Source: Candidatus Staskawiczbacteria bacterium RIFCSPHIGHO2_02_FULL_34_10 (GTDB taxonomy: Bacteria > Patescibacteriota > Minisyncoccia > Minisyncoccales > Staskawiczbacteraceae). Taken from it: a DNA stretch of 21,024 bases. How positions within the stretch are numbered: the first letter of the stretch is position 1; each line of letters opens with the position of its first letter. The translations under genes were made by a program, and so were the position numbers. Under the pieces are notes generated by a model, which was given only the letters and a program-made list of their open reading frames with translations, was not told the DNA's origin and searched no databases. The stretch lies in assembly GCA_001821915.1 (NCBI GenBank), contig MHOR01000007.1, positions 33,881 to 54,904 on the forward strand, written 5' to 3'. Positions 7,231-13,732 of this stretch are shown piece by piece.

Positions 7231-7347
7231 GCGTTTTACCAAAAGAGCGTCTCAGAGGCGCCCCATTGTGGGCGCCGAGAGTCAGACGCGGCTAAAATAT
7301 GCAAAGCATGTAATTTTAGACGACGTCGTGCTCTTTTGGTAGAACGC
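7231..7347. repeat. 117-bp branched foldback element downstream of the PilB-type gene
   Basis: The ends (7231-7248 and 7330-7347) are 18-bp inverted copies with one mismatch (GCGTTTTACCAAAAGAGC against GCGTTCTACCAAAAGAGC). Inside, GCGTCT (7247-7252) pairs with AGACGC (7284-7289) and encloses GGCGCCC with GGGCGCC (7257-7276). A second arm pairs CTAAAATATGC with GCAT and ATTTTAG (7292-7319), followed by the self-complementary ACGACGTCGT (7320-7329). The result is a clover-like fold. It lies 13 bases beyond the stop of the PilB-type ATPase gene. It is not a tRNA: there is no T-loop motif. I see no coding sequence in 7205-7360. Confidence 0.75.
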
Positions 7348-7360
7348 ACGAAGCGACCCC

Positions 7361-8689
7361 CTATTCGTCTGCTTCAACAACTTTTTTAACTTCTTTTAGT
7401 GTTGTTTCTCCTAATACAATTTCGATTAATCCAGATTGATATATAGTTACCATACCTTTTTTAATTAATAATTCTTTAATTGATGCAACTGAAGGACTGG
7501 TTAAAATGAATTTTTCCATTTGGGCGTCAATTAAAAATACTTCAAAAATTCCTTTCCTTCCTTTGTATCCTGTAAAATTACAGATTTTACATCCCCCTTC
7601 TTTTATCTTTGGTATTTTTATTTGATTTAAATTTTTAGAAATTCCAATTTCTTCTAATATATTTTCTGGTATATTCTTCAAACCTGTTTTAATTTCCACC
7701 AATTCTTCTTTTGAGGGTTTTACTAATATAGAACATTCTTTGCAAATTTTTCTCACTAGTCTTTGACCAACAACCATTTTTAAAGCAGAGGCTACTGAAG
7801 ACAAATCAGCTCCCAAGTCAATTAATCTTGGAATTGTACCGGCAGCGTTATTCGTATGGATAGTGGATAATACAAGATGTCCGGTTAATGATGCTTGCAG
7901 GGCGATTTTAGCGGTTTCTAAGTCTCTAATTTCACCGACTAAAATAATATCGGGGTCTTGCCTTACAATAGACATTAACCCTTCTGAAAAATTATATCCT
8001 TTTTCGGGCGCCACTTGAGTTTGCGAAATACCGGTTAAGTGATACTCAATCGGGTCTTCAATAGTAATAATTTTAATTTCTGAATTTTGAATTTGTAATA
8101 AAAAGGCGTACAGCGTAGTTGTTTTTCCAGAGCCAGTAGGGCCAGAAACAACGATCATCCCATTGGGTCGTTTAATCTCTTTTTCCAAAATTCTATATAA
8201 ATCTTTTCTTAACCCAAGCGCGCTTAACTCAATTAAATTTTTAGGATTTAAAATTCTAATAACTATTGATTCGCCATATTCGGAGGGTAGGCTAGATGTT
8301 CGCATTTCAATTAAGGCATTTTCTACCACAACGGTAAACCTGCCATCTTGTGGTTTTTCTGTAATATTTAATTTAATTTTTGATAAAAGTTTTATACGAG
8401 AAAGTAAATTATGGTATGTTTCTTGACTAAAAAATGTAATATCCTGTAAAACACCATCAAGTCGTATTCTTATTCTTACCTTGTCCTCCTGTGGTTCTAT
8501 ATGAATATCAGATGCGCCAATTAATATAGCGCCAAATAAAATAACGTCCAAAAAGTTAGTAGTATTTTGAGTGATATATTCTTTAATTTTTTTACCGAAA
8601 TCAGCAGTATTTTTAACAGATTTTTTAATATCAGTAGCTATCTCCTTTGTAATTATTACAGACCCTAATGATTTTTTTATTTCTTCCAT
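7361..8689 (-). CDS. Type IV pilus/type II secretion ATPase (PilB/GspE family)
   Basis: A hexameric cytoplasmic ATPase that powers pilus extension or pseudopilus assembly. All four family motifs are present: Walker A GPTGSGKT (183-190), Asp box IITIEDPIEY (207-216), Walker B IILVGEIRD (248-256) and His box STIHTNNAAG (275-284). The zinc-binding tetracysteine that separates PilB/GspE from PilT is also there (Cys316, Cys319, Cys367, Cys370). The N2-type domain begins around residue 45 (ILIGASDIHIEPQ). At 442 aa it lacks the N1 domain (T2SSE_N) of typical 560-aa PilB proteins, so contacts with the inner-membrane partner may differ. It starts 5 bp after the DHH-like gene and is probably co-transcribed. 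No other pilus genes are in the window. Confidence 0.92.
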   Translation of the reverse strand: MEEIKKSLGSVIITKEIATDIKKSVKNTADFGKKIKEYITQNTTNFLDVILFGAILIGASDIHIEPQEDKVRIRIRLDGVLQDITFFSQETYHNLLSRIKLLSKIKLNITEKPQDGRFTVVVENALIEMRTSSLPSEYGESIVIRILNPKNLIELSALGLRKDLYRILEKEIKRPNGMIVVSGPTGSGKTTTLYAFLLQIQNSEIKIITIEDPIEYHLTGISQTQVAPEKGYNFSEGLMSIVRQDPDIILVGEIRDLETAKIALQASLTGHLVLSTIHTNNAAGTIPRLIDLGADLSSVASALKMVVGQRLVRKICKECSILVKPSKEELVEIKTGLKNIPENILEEIGISKNLNQIKIPKIKEGGCKICNFTGYKGRKGIFEVFLIDAQMEKFILTSPSVASIKELLIKKGMVTIYQSGLIEIVLGETTLKEVKKVVEADE

Positions 8690-8694
8690 GTGTT

Positions 8695-9807
8695 TTATTG
8701 TAATAATTTTAAAATACTATTCTTTACTGACCGTATATCTTGCTCAGGAATTGATATAAATAACCAATCATTTTTAACCAAACTTTTTTTACCCTGAGCG
8801 AAGCCGAAGGGTTGGCTTTCTGCTATCTTATGTAATAGATCAGTTTTTTTAGAATAAAAAAATCCTTTTATTGTAGAGGCCGAAGCATGGCTTTTCCATA
8901 GTACTAGCATATTGTTCCGTATACCAAGCCCTTTAATTTTTTCTATGATAAAATTTGCTTCGGTTTCTGCAAAGTTGTAAAAGTCATCAAATTCTAATGT
9001 TGCGACCGATACATTATTTTCAGTGTCAGCTTTTAGATTTTGAAACACTTTTTCTAGAAAATTGATTTCTTTATCAGTTGCTTTATATAAATTTTCAATT
9101 ATTTGTTGATAATGAGCGCCGTTTCTAATTAAACTTCCTGAAAGTTGAAATACTTCTGGATTTGTTTTTACGCTTTTAAAGTTTTCACAATATATTATCA
9201 AGCTTACTAAGAGGCAATTAGCAATATTACCTTTAATTAACTTCTCATCAATAGATTTTATAACTTCAATTACTATTTCAGATAAAGAGGAACCTTTAAG
9301 TAAGTTATAGTTGCCAAATTTTAAATTCTCTTGATGATTGTCAATATTAATAATAGGAGAGTTTAATAAAAATCCAAAAGAATCCAGTTTATCCGATAAT
9401 TGCTTATGAAAATCTTGTATTCCTAAAGTTATTATAGCGTCTGGCTTTGCATCTGAAAAATAAAATAAAACACCGTCTTTTTTTAATTGTCCCCTATCTA
9501 CGGTTAAATGTATTTTTAAGTTTTCTTCACTTTTTTCATAATAAATTTGAGATATATCCGCTAAAGATCTTGGAATAGATATTACAAAATTTTTAGGTGA
9601 GGAAATAAAGTCTAATGGGGGCACTAAAAAATTCAATTTTTCTGGAAATTCCTCAACAATTAAGTTTACATTTTTGCCTAATTCTTTTAAAGTATAAAAA
9701 AGAGCTAATGCAGCGCTTAAGCTTTCTGGCTCATTATTTTGTGACGGAATCACACAAATATTCTTTGCTTCATTAATAAGTTTTTTTAACTCATCTGATA
9801 ATTCCAT
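8695..9807 (-). CDS. DHH-phosphoesterase-like protein with degenerate active site
   Basis: The overall plan suggests the DHH/DHHA1 superfamily (NrnA/RecJ-like nucleases and cyclic-dinucleotide phosphodiesterases). An N-terminal alpha/beta segment (ICVIPSQNNEPESLSAALAL) sits where the metal-binding H.xPDGDA.GS motif belongs. DAIITLGIQD occupies the second motif and PIINIDNHQENLKFGNYNL the DHH motif, with N replacing the first H (IDNH at 155-158). A C-terminal DHHA1-like region starts near 215. With DGDA missing and DHH altered, hydrolysis may be lost, making this a pseudoenzyme or binding protein. Residues 331-341 (SQPFGFAQGKK) are encoded by a GC-rich palindrome. It is 370 aa and lies directly upstream of the PilB-type gene. 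The family call rests on motif spacing and is moderate. Confidence 0.65.
   Translation of the reverse strand: MELSDELKKLINEAKNICVIPSQNNEPESLSAALALFYTLKELGKNVNLIVEEFPEKLNFLVPPLDFISSPKNFVISIPRSLADISQIYYEKSEENLKIHLTVDRGQLKKDGVLFYFSDAKPDAIITLGIQDFHKQLSDKLDSFGFLLNSPIINIDNHQENLKFGNYNLLKGSSLSEIVIEVIKSIDEKLIKGNIANCLLVSLIIYCENFKSVKTNPEVFQLSGSLIRNGAHYQQIIENLYKATDKEINFLEKVFQNLKADTENNVSVATLEFDDFYNFAETEANFIIEKIKGLGIRNNMLVLWKSHASASTIKGFFYSKKTDLLHKIAESQPFGFAQGKKSLVKNDWLFISIPEQDIRSVKNSILKLLQ
8791..8812. repeat. Palindromic repeat inside the DHH-like gene
   Basis: ACCCT and AGGGT close a hairpin with interior GAGCGAAGCCGA. The sequence is much richer in GC than its surroundings and encodes PFGFAQGK in frame. 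From memory, hairpins of the type CCCTTCGGCTTCGCTCAGGG are widely repeated in candidate-phylum genomes; this was not checked. Confidence 0.6.
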
Positions 9808-9865
9808 AGTGTTTATTAGTTATGGTTTCAAACTATATTATTTCATTAAATAAATCAAGTGGAGA

Positions 9866-10381
9866 ATGAATAAAAAATATATAACAAAAAGTTTTCAGGA
9901 AACACAAAGGCTTGGACAAAATTTGGCGCGCCAAATTTTGTCCGGAAAATCACAAAAATTTGGGGTGGTTTTGGCATTGAGTGGAGATTTAGGCGCAGGA
10001 AAAACCACTTTTTTACAAGGATTTGCAAAAGGCTTGGGCGTGAAAGAAAAAATATTAAGCCCAACATTTATATTGATGAAAAAATTCAAAATCCTGAAAA
10101 CCTGTGTGCCTCAAAATGGACGGCCGTCCATTTTGAGGCACAAGTGGTTTTACCATTTTGATTGTTATAGGCTGGAGAGTCCAGAACCCACCTCCGCCAA
10201 AGACTACGGCGTGGCAAAGGAAATTTTAGATTTAGGTTTTAAAGAAATTATTTTAAATCCGCAAAATATTGTAGCTATTGAGTGGCCAGAAAAGATTTCA
10301 CAAGTTTTACCTAAAGATATTATTTCAATTATATTTAACCACAAAGAAAAAACGATGCGAGAATTGACAATTAAGGAATAG
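9866..10381 (+). CDS. tsaE: tRNA threonylcarbamoyladenosine biosynthesis ATPase TsaE
   Basis: TsaE is the ATPase that, with TsaB and TsaD, makes the N6-threonylcarbamoyl modification at A37 of ANN-decoding tRNAs. Visible motifs are Walker A SGDLGAGKTT (39-48), SPTF (65-68), the FYHFDCYRL strand (95-103) and AIEWPEK (137-143). It is 171 aa against about 153 in E. coli. The excess lies at residues about 79-93 (TCVPQNGRPSILRHK), where a 38-bp perfect palindrome is inserted, and near 105-116 (SPEPTSAKDYGV), which also has an imperfect GC-rich hairpin. A 30-bp perfect palindrome encodes residues 17-26. The start ATG follows GGAGA closely. It diverges from the DHH-like gene across 58 bp. Confidence 0.92.
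   Translation: MNKKYITKSFQETQRLGQNLARQILSGKSQKFGVVLALSGDLGAGKTTFLQGFAKGLGVKEKILSPTFILMKKFKILKTCVPQNGRPSILRHKWFYHFDCYRLESPEPTSAKDYGVAKEILDLGFKEIILNPQNIVAIEWPEKISQVLPKDIISIIFNHKEKTMRELTIKE
9914..9943. repeat. 30-bp perfect palindrome in tsaE
   Basis: Arms of 15 bases (GGACAAAATTTGGCG and its exact complement) meet without a spacer at a GGCGCGCC core. It is read in frame as GQNLARQILS, in an N-terminal helix where TsaE normally has similar helical sequence. It may therefore replace native residues rather than add length. Confidence 0.75.
10105..10142. repeat. 38-bp perfect palindrome in tsaE
   Basis: The 19-base arm TGTGCCTCAAAATGGACGG is followed directly by its exact complement, with CGGCCG at the centre. 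It is in frame and gives most of CVPQNGRPSILRH, extra to the family, just before the conserved FYHFD strand. Looser pairing extends the stem (AAACC on the left, GGTTT on the right). Confidence 0.8.
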
Positions 10382-10441
10382 AGTAATAGTTTATAGTCAG
10401 CCCTTTTTCAAGCTGCTTAATTTTTTGTGGAGGATTTAGAA

Positions 10442-10819
10442 ATGAAAAAAAATTTTACGGCTGGAGAATTTTTAAGAAATATAAGAAATAAAAAAGCCGA
10501 ATCTCAAGCAAAAATCGCTCGTAGGGCTGGATTAACTAATGCTGCTATTAATAAAATTGAAGGAGGTAGCTTGAAAGTTTCCATCAAAAGCATTGATAGA
10601 ATTTCCACAGGATACCAATTAACAAACGAAGAAAGGGAACAGTTAATTGTTCTTTGTGGTTTTTCCGAAGAGGATCTTTTAGGAGATTTCTATAAAAAAG
10701 AAACCAAGATTTCAGATGAAAGGTTAATTTTTGAACTTTTACTTCGTCCAAAAAAGATTCAAAACAGAATATTTAAAGTGATAGATTTGTGGAATTCATT
10801 ATTCATTACAAGAAAATAA
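10442..10819 (+). CDS. XRE-family helix-turn-helix regulator
   Basis: A small DNA-binding protein, target unknown. The N-terminal HTH runs from about residue 8 to 62: GEFLRNIRNKKAESQAKIAR then AGLTNAAINKIEGG, with SQAKIARRAGLTNAAINKIE as the classic helix-turn-helix. The C-terminal half (NEEREQLIVLCGFSEEDLLG onward) is helical and unassigned. The ATG at 10442 is chosen because GGAGG (10429-10433) lies eight bases before it. A GTG at 10427 would overlap this site and is less likely. It lies 60 bp after tsaE and ends before a terminator. The strong Shine-Dalgarno sequence is unlike most genes nearby. Confidence 0.85.
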   Translation: MKKNFTAGEFLRNIRNKKAESQAKIARRAGLTNAAINKIEGGSLKVSIKSIDRISTGYQLTNEEREQLIVLCGFSEEDLLGDFYKKETKISDERLIFELLLRPKKIQNRIFKVIDLWNSLFITRK

Positions 10820-10844
10820 TAGCATCATAAAATAACTTTAAGAT

Positions 10845-10870
10845 AAACCGCGGGGAACTAGCGGTTTTTT
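10845..10870 (+). terminator. Terminator after the XRE gene
   Basis: AAACCGC (10845-10851) pairs with GCGGTTT (10861-10867) around GGGGAACTA, followed by a run of T. This is a typical intrinsic terminator. Confidence 0.8.
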
Positions 10871-10881
10871 ATAAAAAATTA

Positions 10882-10909
10882 TTGACAAATTATAGTCATT
10901 GATTATGAT
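10882..10909 (+). promoter_or_regulatory. Sigma-70-type promoter of the small zinc protein
   Basis: A perfect TTGACA (10882-10887) and TATGAT (10904-10909) are spaced by 16 bases. The expected start near 10916 gives a leader of about 37 nt containing a Shine-Dalgarno sequence. It is the best canonical promoter seen in the window. Confidence 0.75.
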
Positions 10910-10952
10910 GTATTAGTGTTGCTCTTTGTTTTTTAGAAAAAAGGAGAAAATT

Positions 10953-11171
10953 ATGAACAATCTTAGTAAGACACTAAATTGTAATGATATTTTTAGGGAT
11001 TTATATAATCCTTGGGGAAGCCGAAAAAATAATATTCTAGATGATTATGCGCTTTTATTAAATGGATTGGCTTCAAAGTGTTGTATTTGTGATAGGATTG
11101 TAAAAGAAGGATGGCTATCATCTGTAAATGGTCGGGATTATTGTCCTGCTCACAAATCAAAACTAAATTAA
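10953..11171 (+). CDS. Small zinc-finger-like hypothetical protein
   Basis: A 72-residue protein not recognised as a named family. Cys43, Cys46, Cys64 and His67 (CCIC ... YCPAH) are arranged as a likely single zinc site (C-x2-C-x17-C-x2-H), similar to short treble-clef or LIM-like knuckles. The N-terminal 40 residues (DIFRDLYNPWGSRKNNILDD) are acidic and mixed. The ATG at 10953 is chosen because AAGGAG (10941-10946) sits six bases ahead; an upstream TTG at 10926 would overlap it. It has its own strong promoter and terminator, so it is an independent, probably well-expressed unit. A DNA, RNA or protein adaptor role is possible but unsupported. Confidence 0.75.
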   Translation: MNNLSKTLNCNDIFRDLYNPWGSRKNNILDDYALLLNGLASKCCICDRIVKEGWLSSVNGRDYCPAHKSKLN

Positions 11172-11191
11172 TTTTTTCTTTTTTATATTAT

Positions 11192-11219
11192 AACCGCTTG
11201 GTTTTGCCAGCGGTTTTTG
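11192..11219 (+). terminator. Terminator after the small zinc protein
   Basis: AACCGCTTGG (11192-11201) and CCAGCGGTT (11207-11215) form the stem and a T-run follows. The outer arms AACCGC and GCGGTT match those of the terminator at 10845-10870. Confidence 0.8.
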
Positions 11220-11252
11220 TTTGGAAAAATTGGTATAGAGATTATTTTATGA

Positions 11253-11258
11253 TAGAAT
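11253..11258 (+). promoter_or_regulatory. -10 box of the 5' nuclease gene, leaderless arrangement
   Basis: TAGAAT ends six bases before the ATG at 11265. An overlapping TATGAT (11248-11253) has TTGGAA (11221-11226) upstream as a possible -35 at a long 21-base spacing. Either -10 gives a very short or absent leader. Confidence 0.45.
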
Positions 11259-11264
11259 ATTTTT

Positions 11265-12167
11265 ATGGAAGATAATAAGAGGTTAATAATTATTGATTCA
11301 AGTTCACTGATTTATCGAGCTTTTCATGCATTACCTCCTTTAACTAATAAAAAAGGGCAACTAACCAATGCGGTGTATGGATTTTTACTGACCTTATTTA
11401 AAGCAATAAAAGATTTGGAGGCTAATTACATTGTGGCGTGTTTTGATACTCCAAAACCAACATTTCGCCATGAAAAGTATATTGAATACAAAGCGCATAG
11501 AGCCAAAACTCCAGATGGCATCGTTTCGCAAATGCCTATTATTAAAGAAGTGTTAAAAGCTTTTAATATTCCTATTTTTGAGAAAGAAGGTTTTGAGGCA
11601 GATGATTTAATAGCTACGATTGCCATAAAAAATCAAGATAACGCAAAAGTATATATTGTAAGCGGAGACCTAGATAACTTACAATTAGTTAATGAAAAAA
11701 TAAAATTATATACACTGGGCAGAGGTATTAAAGATACTATCATATACGACAGTAAAAAAGTTTTTGAAAGATTTGGCGTGACACCAGATCAAATGAACGA
11801 TTTTAAAGCTTTAACCGGAGACAATTCAGATAATATTCCTGGAGTCAAAGGAATTGGTAAAACCACGGCGGCTGATATTATTCAAAGATTTGGAAGTATT
11901 AAAAATTTATATGAAGAGCTTTTAACTGACACCGCTATCCTAAAGCCGAAAGTAAAAGAAGCATTAAGGGCCAATAAAGAAAAAGCCCTTTTATCTTTAG
12001 AATTAGTTAAGACTATTAAAGATATTGAAATAGATTTTAATTTAGAGTCTTGTAAATTTGGAAACTTTGACCTTCAAAAAGTAAAAAATATTTTTAGTGA
12101 ATTAGGTTTTTATAGTCTTATAAATAGGTTAGATCCTTTATTTAAAGAAGTTGATGTAAAAAGCTAA
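11265..12167 (+). CDS. Standalone 5'-3' exonuclease (Pol I N-terminal domain type)
   Basis: A FEN-superfamily nuclease that removes RNA primers and flaps. Metal-binding acids are visible: Asp11 in IIIDSSSLIYRAFHALP, Asp61 in ACFD, Glu111, Asp113 and Asp114 in FEADDLIAT, Asp135 and Asp137 in SGDLDNLQLV, and Asp186 and Asp189 in GDNSDNIPGVKGIGKTTA (helix-hairpin-helix). The 300-aa length equals only the 5' nuclease domain; the gene ends with a normal stop and no 3'-5' exonuclease or polymerase domain follows. Thus it is either a genuine single-domain enzyme, as in other bacteria with separate 5' nucleases, or polA split long ago. The neighbouring DNA shows no polymerase remnant. Confidence 0.92.
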   Translation: MEDNKRLIIIDSSSLIYRAFHALPPLTNKKGQLTNAVYGFLLTLFKAIKDLEANYIVACFDTPKPTFRHEKYIEYKAHRAKTPDGIVSQMPIIKEVLKAFNIPIFEKEGFEADDLIATIAIKNQDNAKVYIVSGDLDNLQLVNEKIKLYTLGRGIKDTIIYDSKKVFERFGVTPDQMNDFKALTGDNSDNIPGVKGIGKTTAADIIQRFGSIKNLYEELLTDTAILKPKVKEALRANKEKALLSLELVKTIKDIEIDFNLESCKFGNFDLQKVKNIFSELGFYSLINRLDPLFKEVDVKS

Positions 12168-12204
12168 TTATTTTTAACAGCTGGATATTAAAAATATAGT
12201 ATTG

Positions 12205-12210
12205 TATAAT
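12205..12210 (+). promoter_or_regulatory. Possible -10 box of the HAMP-mutM operon
   Basis: A perfect TATAAT lies 44 bases before the ATG at 12255. The -35 region (TGGATA, 17 bases upstream) is poor. Confidence 0.4.
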
Positions 12211-12254
12211 TAAAAAAGTAATTTATGAAACAGAACTAATAGTTAATTAAATTT

Positions 12255-12821
12255 ATGTTAAAAATTTCTCTTAAAATAGCGTATCCAATAATTTTAGCGG
12301 GTGTTTTTGTAATAATTGCATTTATAGGATTTAACTATGAAAACTTAAATATTAATTTTTTCGTTATTTTTTTATTTCTTATTATATATATCTTTTTATT
12401 TGGATTTGCCACAGGTCAGAATTTTGCAGTGCCTTTTAAAAAAATATTACAAGGCGCGGATGATTTAGCCAAAGGAGACTTAAAAAGCAGAATTTATATA
12501 AAAAGCAATGATGAATTAGGTCAATTAGCTATTATTTTTAATCAAATAGCCGAGGATCTTGAGCAAAGTAAATCAGAGACAGAAACAACAGGAAAATCGG
12601 TTGATATAAAAGTAAAAGCTAGAACACAGGCATTGGAAGAAATAATAAATGCCTTAGAACAAAAAATAAAGAATAGAACGCTAGAACTTCAAAGGGTATC
12701 TGATGAGTTAGAAAAGTTTAGAAGACACCCAAAGTTAAAAGAAAGTGAAGTTATAATGACAAAAAAGAACCCAAAAGATTCTAAAAAAGAATCAATTGAG
12801 TCTGAAGTAGAAGAAGTTTAA
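12255..12821 (+). CDS. Membrane HAMP-domain protein with coiled coil, no output domain
   Basis: Two transmembrane helices (about residues 5-24 and 34-54) are joined by a very short external loop. A HAMP domain follows at about 58-110, with PFKKILQGADDLAKGDL and SNDELGQLAIIFNQIAEDLE being near-consensus. A coiled coil runs from about 115 to 155 (KARTQALEEIINALEQKIKN, RTLELQRVSDELEKF) and ends in a charged tail. No histidine kinase, cyclase or chemoreceptor domain follows, and the periplasmic loop is too small for a sensor. It resembles the membrane and linker half of a sensor kinase. It is followed 10 bp later by mutM. The role is unknown; it may scaffold or signal through partners. Confidence 0.8.
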   Translation: MLKISLKIAYPIILAGVFVIIAFIGFNYENLNINFFVIFLFLIIYIFLFGFATGQNFAVPFKKILQGADDLAKGDLKSRIYIKSNDELGQLAIIFNQIAEDLEQSKSETETTGKSVDIKVKARTQALEEIINALEQKIKNRTLELQRVSDELEKFRRHPKLKESEVIMTKKNPKDSKKESIESEVEEV

Positions 12822-12831
12822 AAAAATAAAA

Positions 12832-13719
12832 ATGCCAGAATTGCCAGAGGTAGAAACAACTGTAAAAGGGTTAAGTAAAAAGGTCCTTAAAAGGACCTTT
12901 ATTAATGTCTGGTCAGATTGGGAAAAATTAGTAAAAAAACCAAAAGATTTTAAATTTTTTAAAAAAGAGTTAAATGGTAAAAGTATAAATAAAGTTTGGC
13001 GCAGAGCAAAAAATGTAATTTTTGAATTATCAGATGGCTATTCTCTTTTAGTGCATCAAAAAATGACAGGACACTTAATGGTTGGTAGATGGAAGTTAAA
13101 AAATAAAAAATGGAAACCAATTAAAAAGGGGCCACTAGAGGAAAAAATAAATACATTTTTGCACATAATATTTTTCTTAGATAATGGCGATATGATTGCT
13201 TTGTCCGATGTTAGAAAATTTGCGAAGGTTGAATTATGGAAAACAGCTGATTTATTGAATTCTTTGGAGTTTAAAAAATTAGGACCCGAGCCATTAGAAA
13301 AAAGTTTTACATTTAAAAAGTTTAAAGAAGTCTTAAAAGATAAAAAGGGTAAAATAAAACAGGTATTAATGGTTCCAGAAGTAATCGCGGGAATAGGCAA
13401 TATTTATTCAAATGAAGCTTTATGGTGGTCAAAAATACATCCAGAAAAAAGTACGATCAAGCTAAGCGAAAAAGAATTTAAATCACTTTATAGCGCCGTG
13501 GTAAAAGTTTTAAAAATGGGTGTTAGCTTAAGGGGCGAAAGTTTTTCTGATTATAGAGATGTCGAGGGTAAAAAGGGACACTTTGACACTGAAAGGAGGG
13601 TATATAAAAGGGAAAAGGAAAGGTGTCAAAGGTGTAAAACAATGATTATCCGTAAAAAATTTGGTGGCAGGAGCGCATTTTTTTGCCCCAAGTGTCAAAT
13701 TCTAAACTCTAAATCCTAA
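12832..13719 (+). CDS. mutM: Formamidopyrimidine-DNA glycosylase (Fpg/MutM)
   Basis: This bifunctional glycosylase and AP lyase removes 8-oxoguanine and FapyG. The N-terminus MPELPEVETT supplies the catalytic Pro (position 2 before Met removal) and Glu3. Lys60 in RRAKNVIFEL matches E. coli Lys57. The H2TH region has VIAGIGNIYSNEALW with Asn190. The C-terminal zinc finger uses Cys265, Cys268, Cys285 and Cys288, with Arg280 in the finger tip. It is 295 aa, longer than the E. coli protein (269) owing to a basic insert around 84-106. The last residues (ILNSKS) and stop codon lie in a repeat that borders the next two-gene cassette. Codons 17-23 include a perfect 10-bp hairpin (12879-12900) that does not change family length. 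Confidence 0.96.
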   Translation: MPELPEVETTVKGLSKKVLKRTFINVWSDWEKLVKKPKDFKFFKKELNGKSINKVWRRAKNVIFELSDGYSLLVHQKMTGHLMVGRWKLKNKKWKPIKKGPLEEKINTFLHIIFFLDNGDMIALSDVRKFAKVELWKTADLLNSLEFKKLGPEPLEKSFTFKKFKEVLKDKKGKIKQVLMVPEVIAGIGNIYSNEALWWSKIHPEKSTIKLSEKEFKSLYSAVVKVLKMGVSLRGESFSDYRDVEGKKGHFDTERRVYKREKERCQRCKTMIIRKKFGGRSAFFCPKCQILNSKS

Positions 13720-13720
13720 A
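13704..13720. repeat. Left 17-bp inverted repeat of a two-gene cassette
   Basis: AAACTCTAAATCCTAAA is the exact reverse complement of 14626-14642. It includes the mutM stop codon. Together the pair encloses the IVP-like gene and the P-loop gene. Confidence 0.6.
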
Positions 13721-13732
13721 TAAATCCAAAAC

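Noticed and set aside
7042..7242. Alternative minus-strand ORF overlapping the small hypothetical one
   Set aside because: It is in another frame of the same stretch and is a Lys/Arg-rich translation of A-rich sequence; the other frame looks more protein-like, though neither is certain.
6607..7347. tRNA, tmRNA, RNase P, SRP RNA or retron RNA
   Set aside because: No T-loop or CCA-type end, no recognisable signature motifs of those RNAs, and no reverse transcriptase gene nearby.
7120..7389. Plus-strand ORF across the palindromes near 7134-7347
   Set aside because: It reads through two hairpin elements and into the antisense end of the pilus ATPase gene; composition and context do not support a gene.
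12879..12900. Perfect 10-bp hairpin in the start of mutM as another inserted repeat
   Set aside because: MutM has normal length here compared with E. coli, and the A/G-rich sequence fits native Lys codons; chance is likely.
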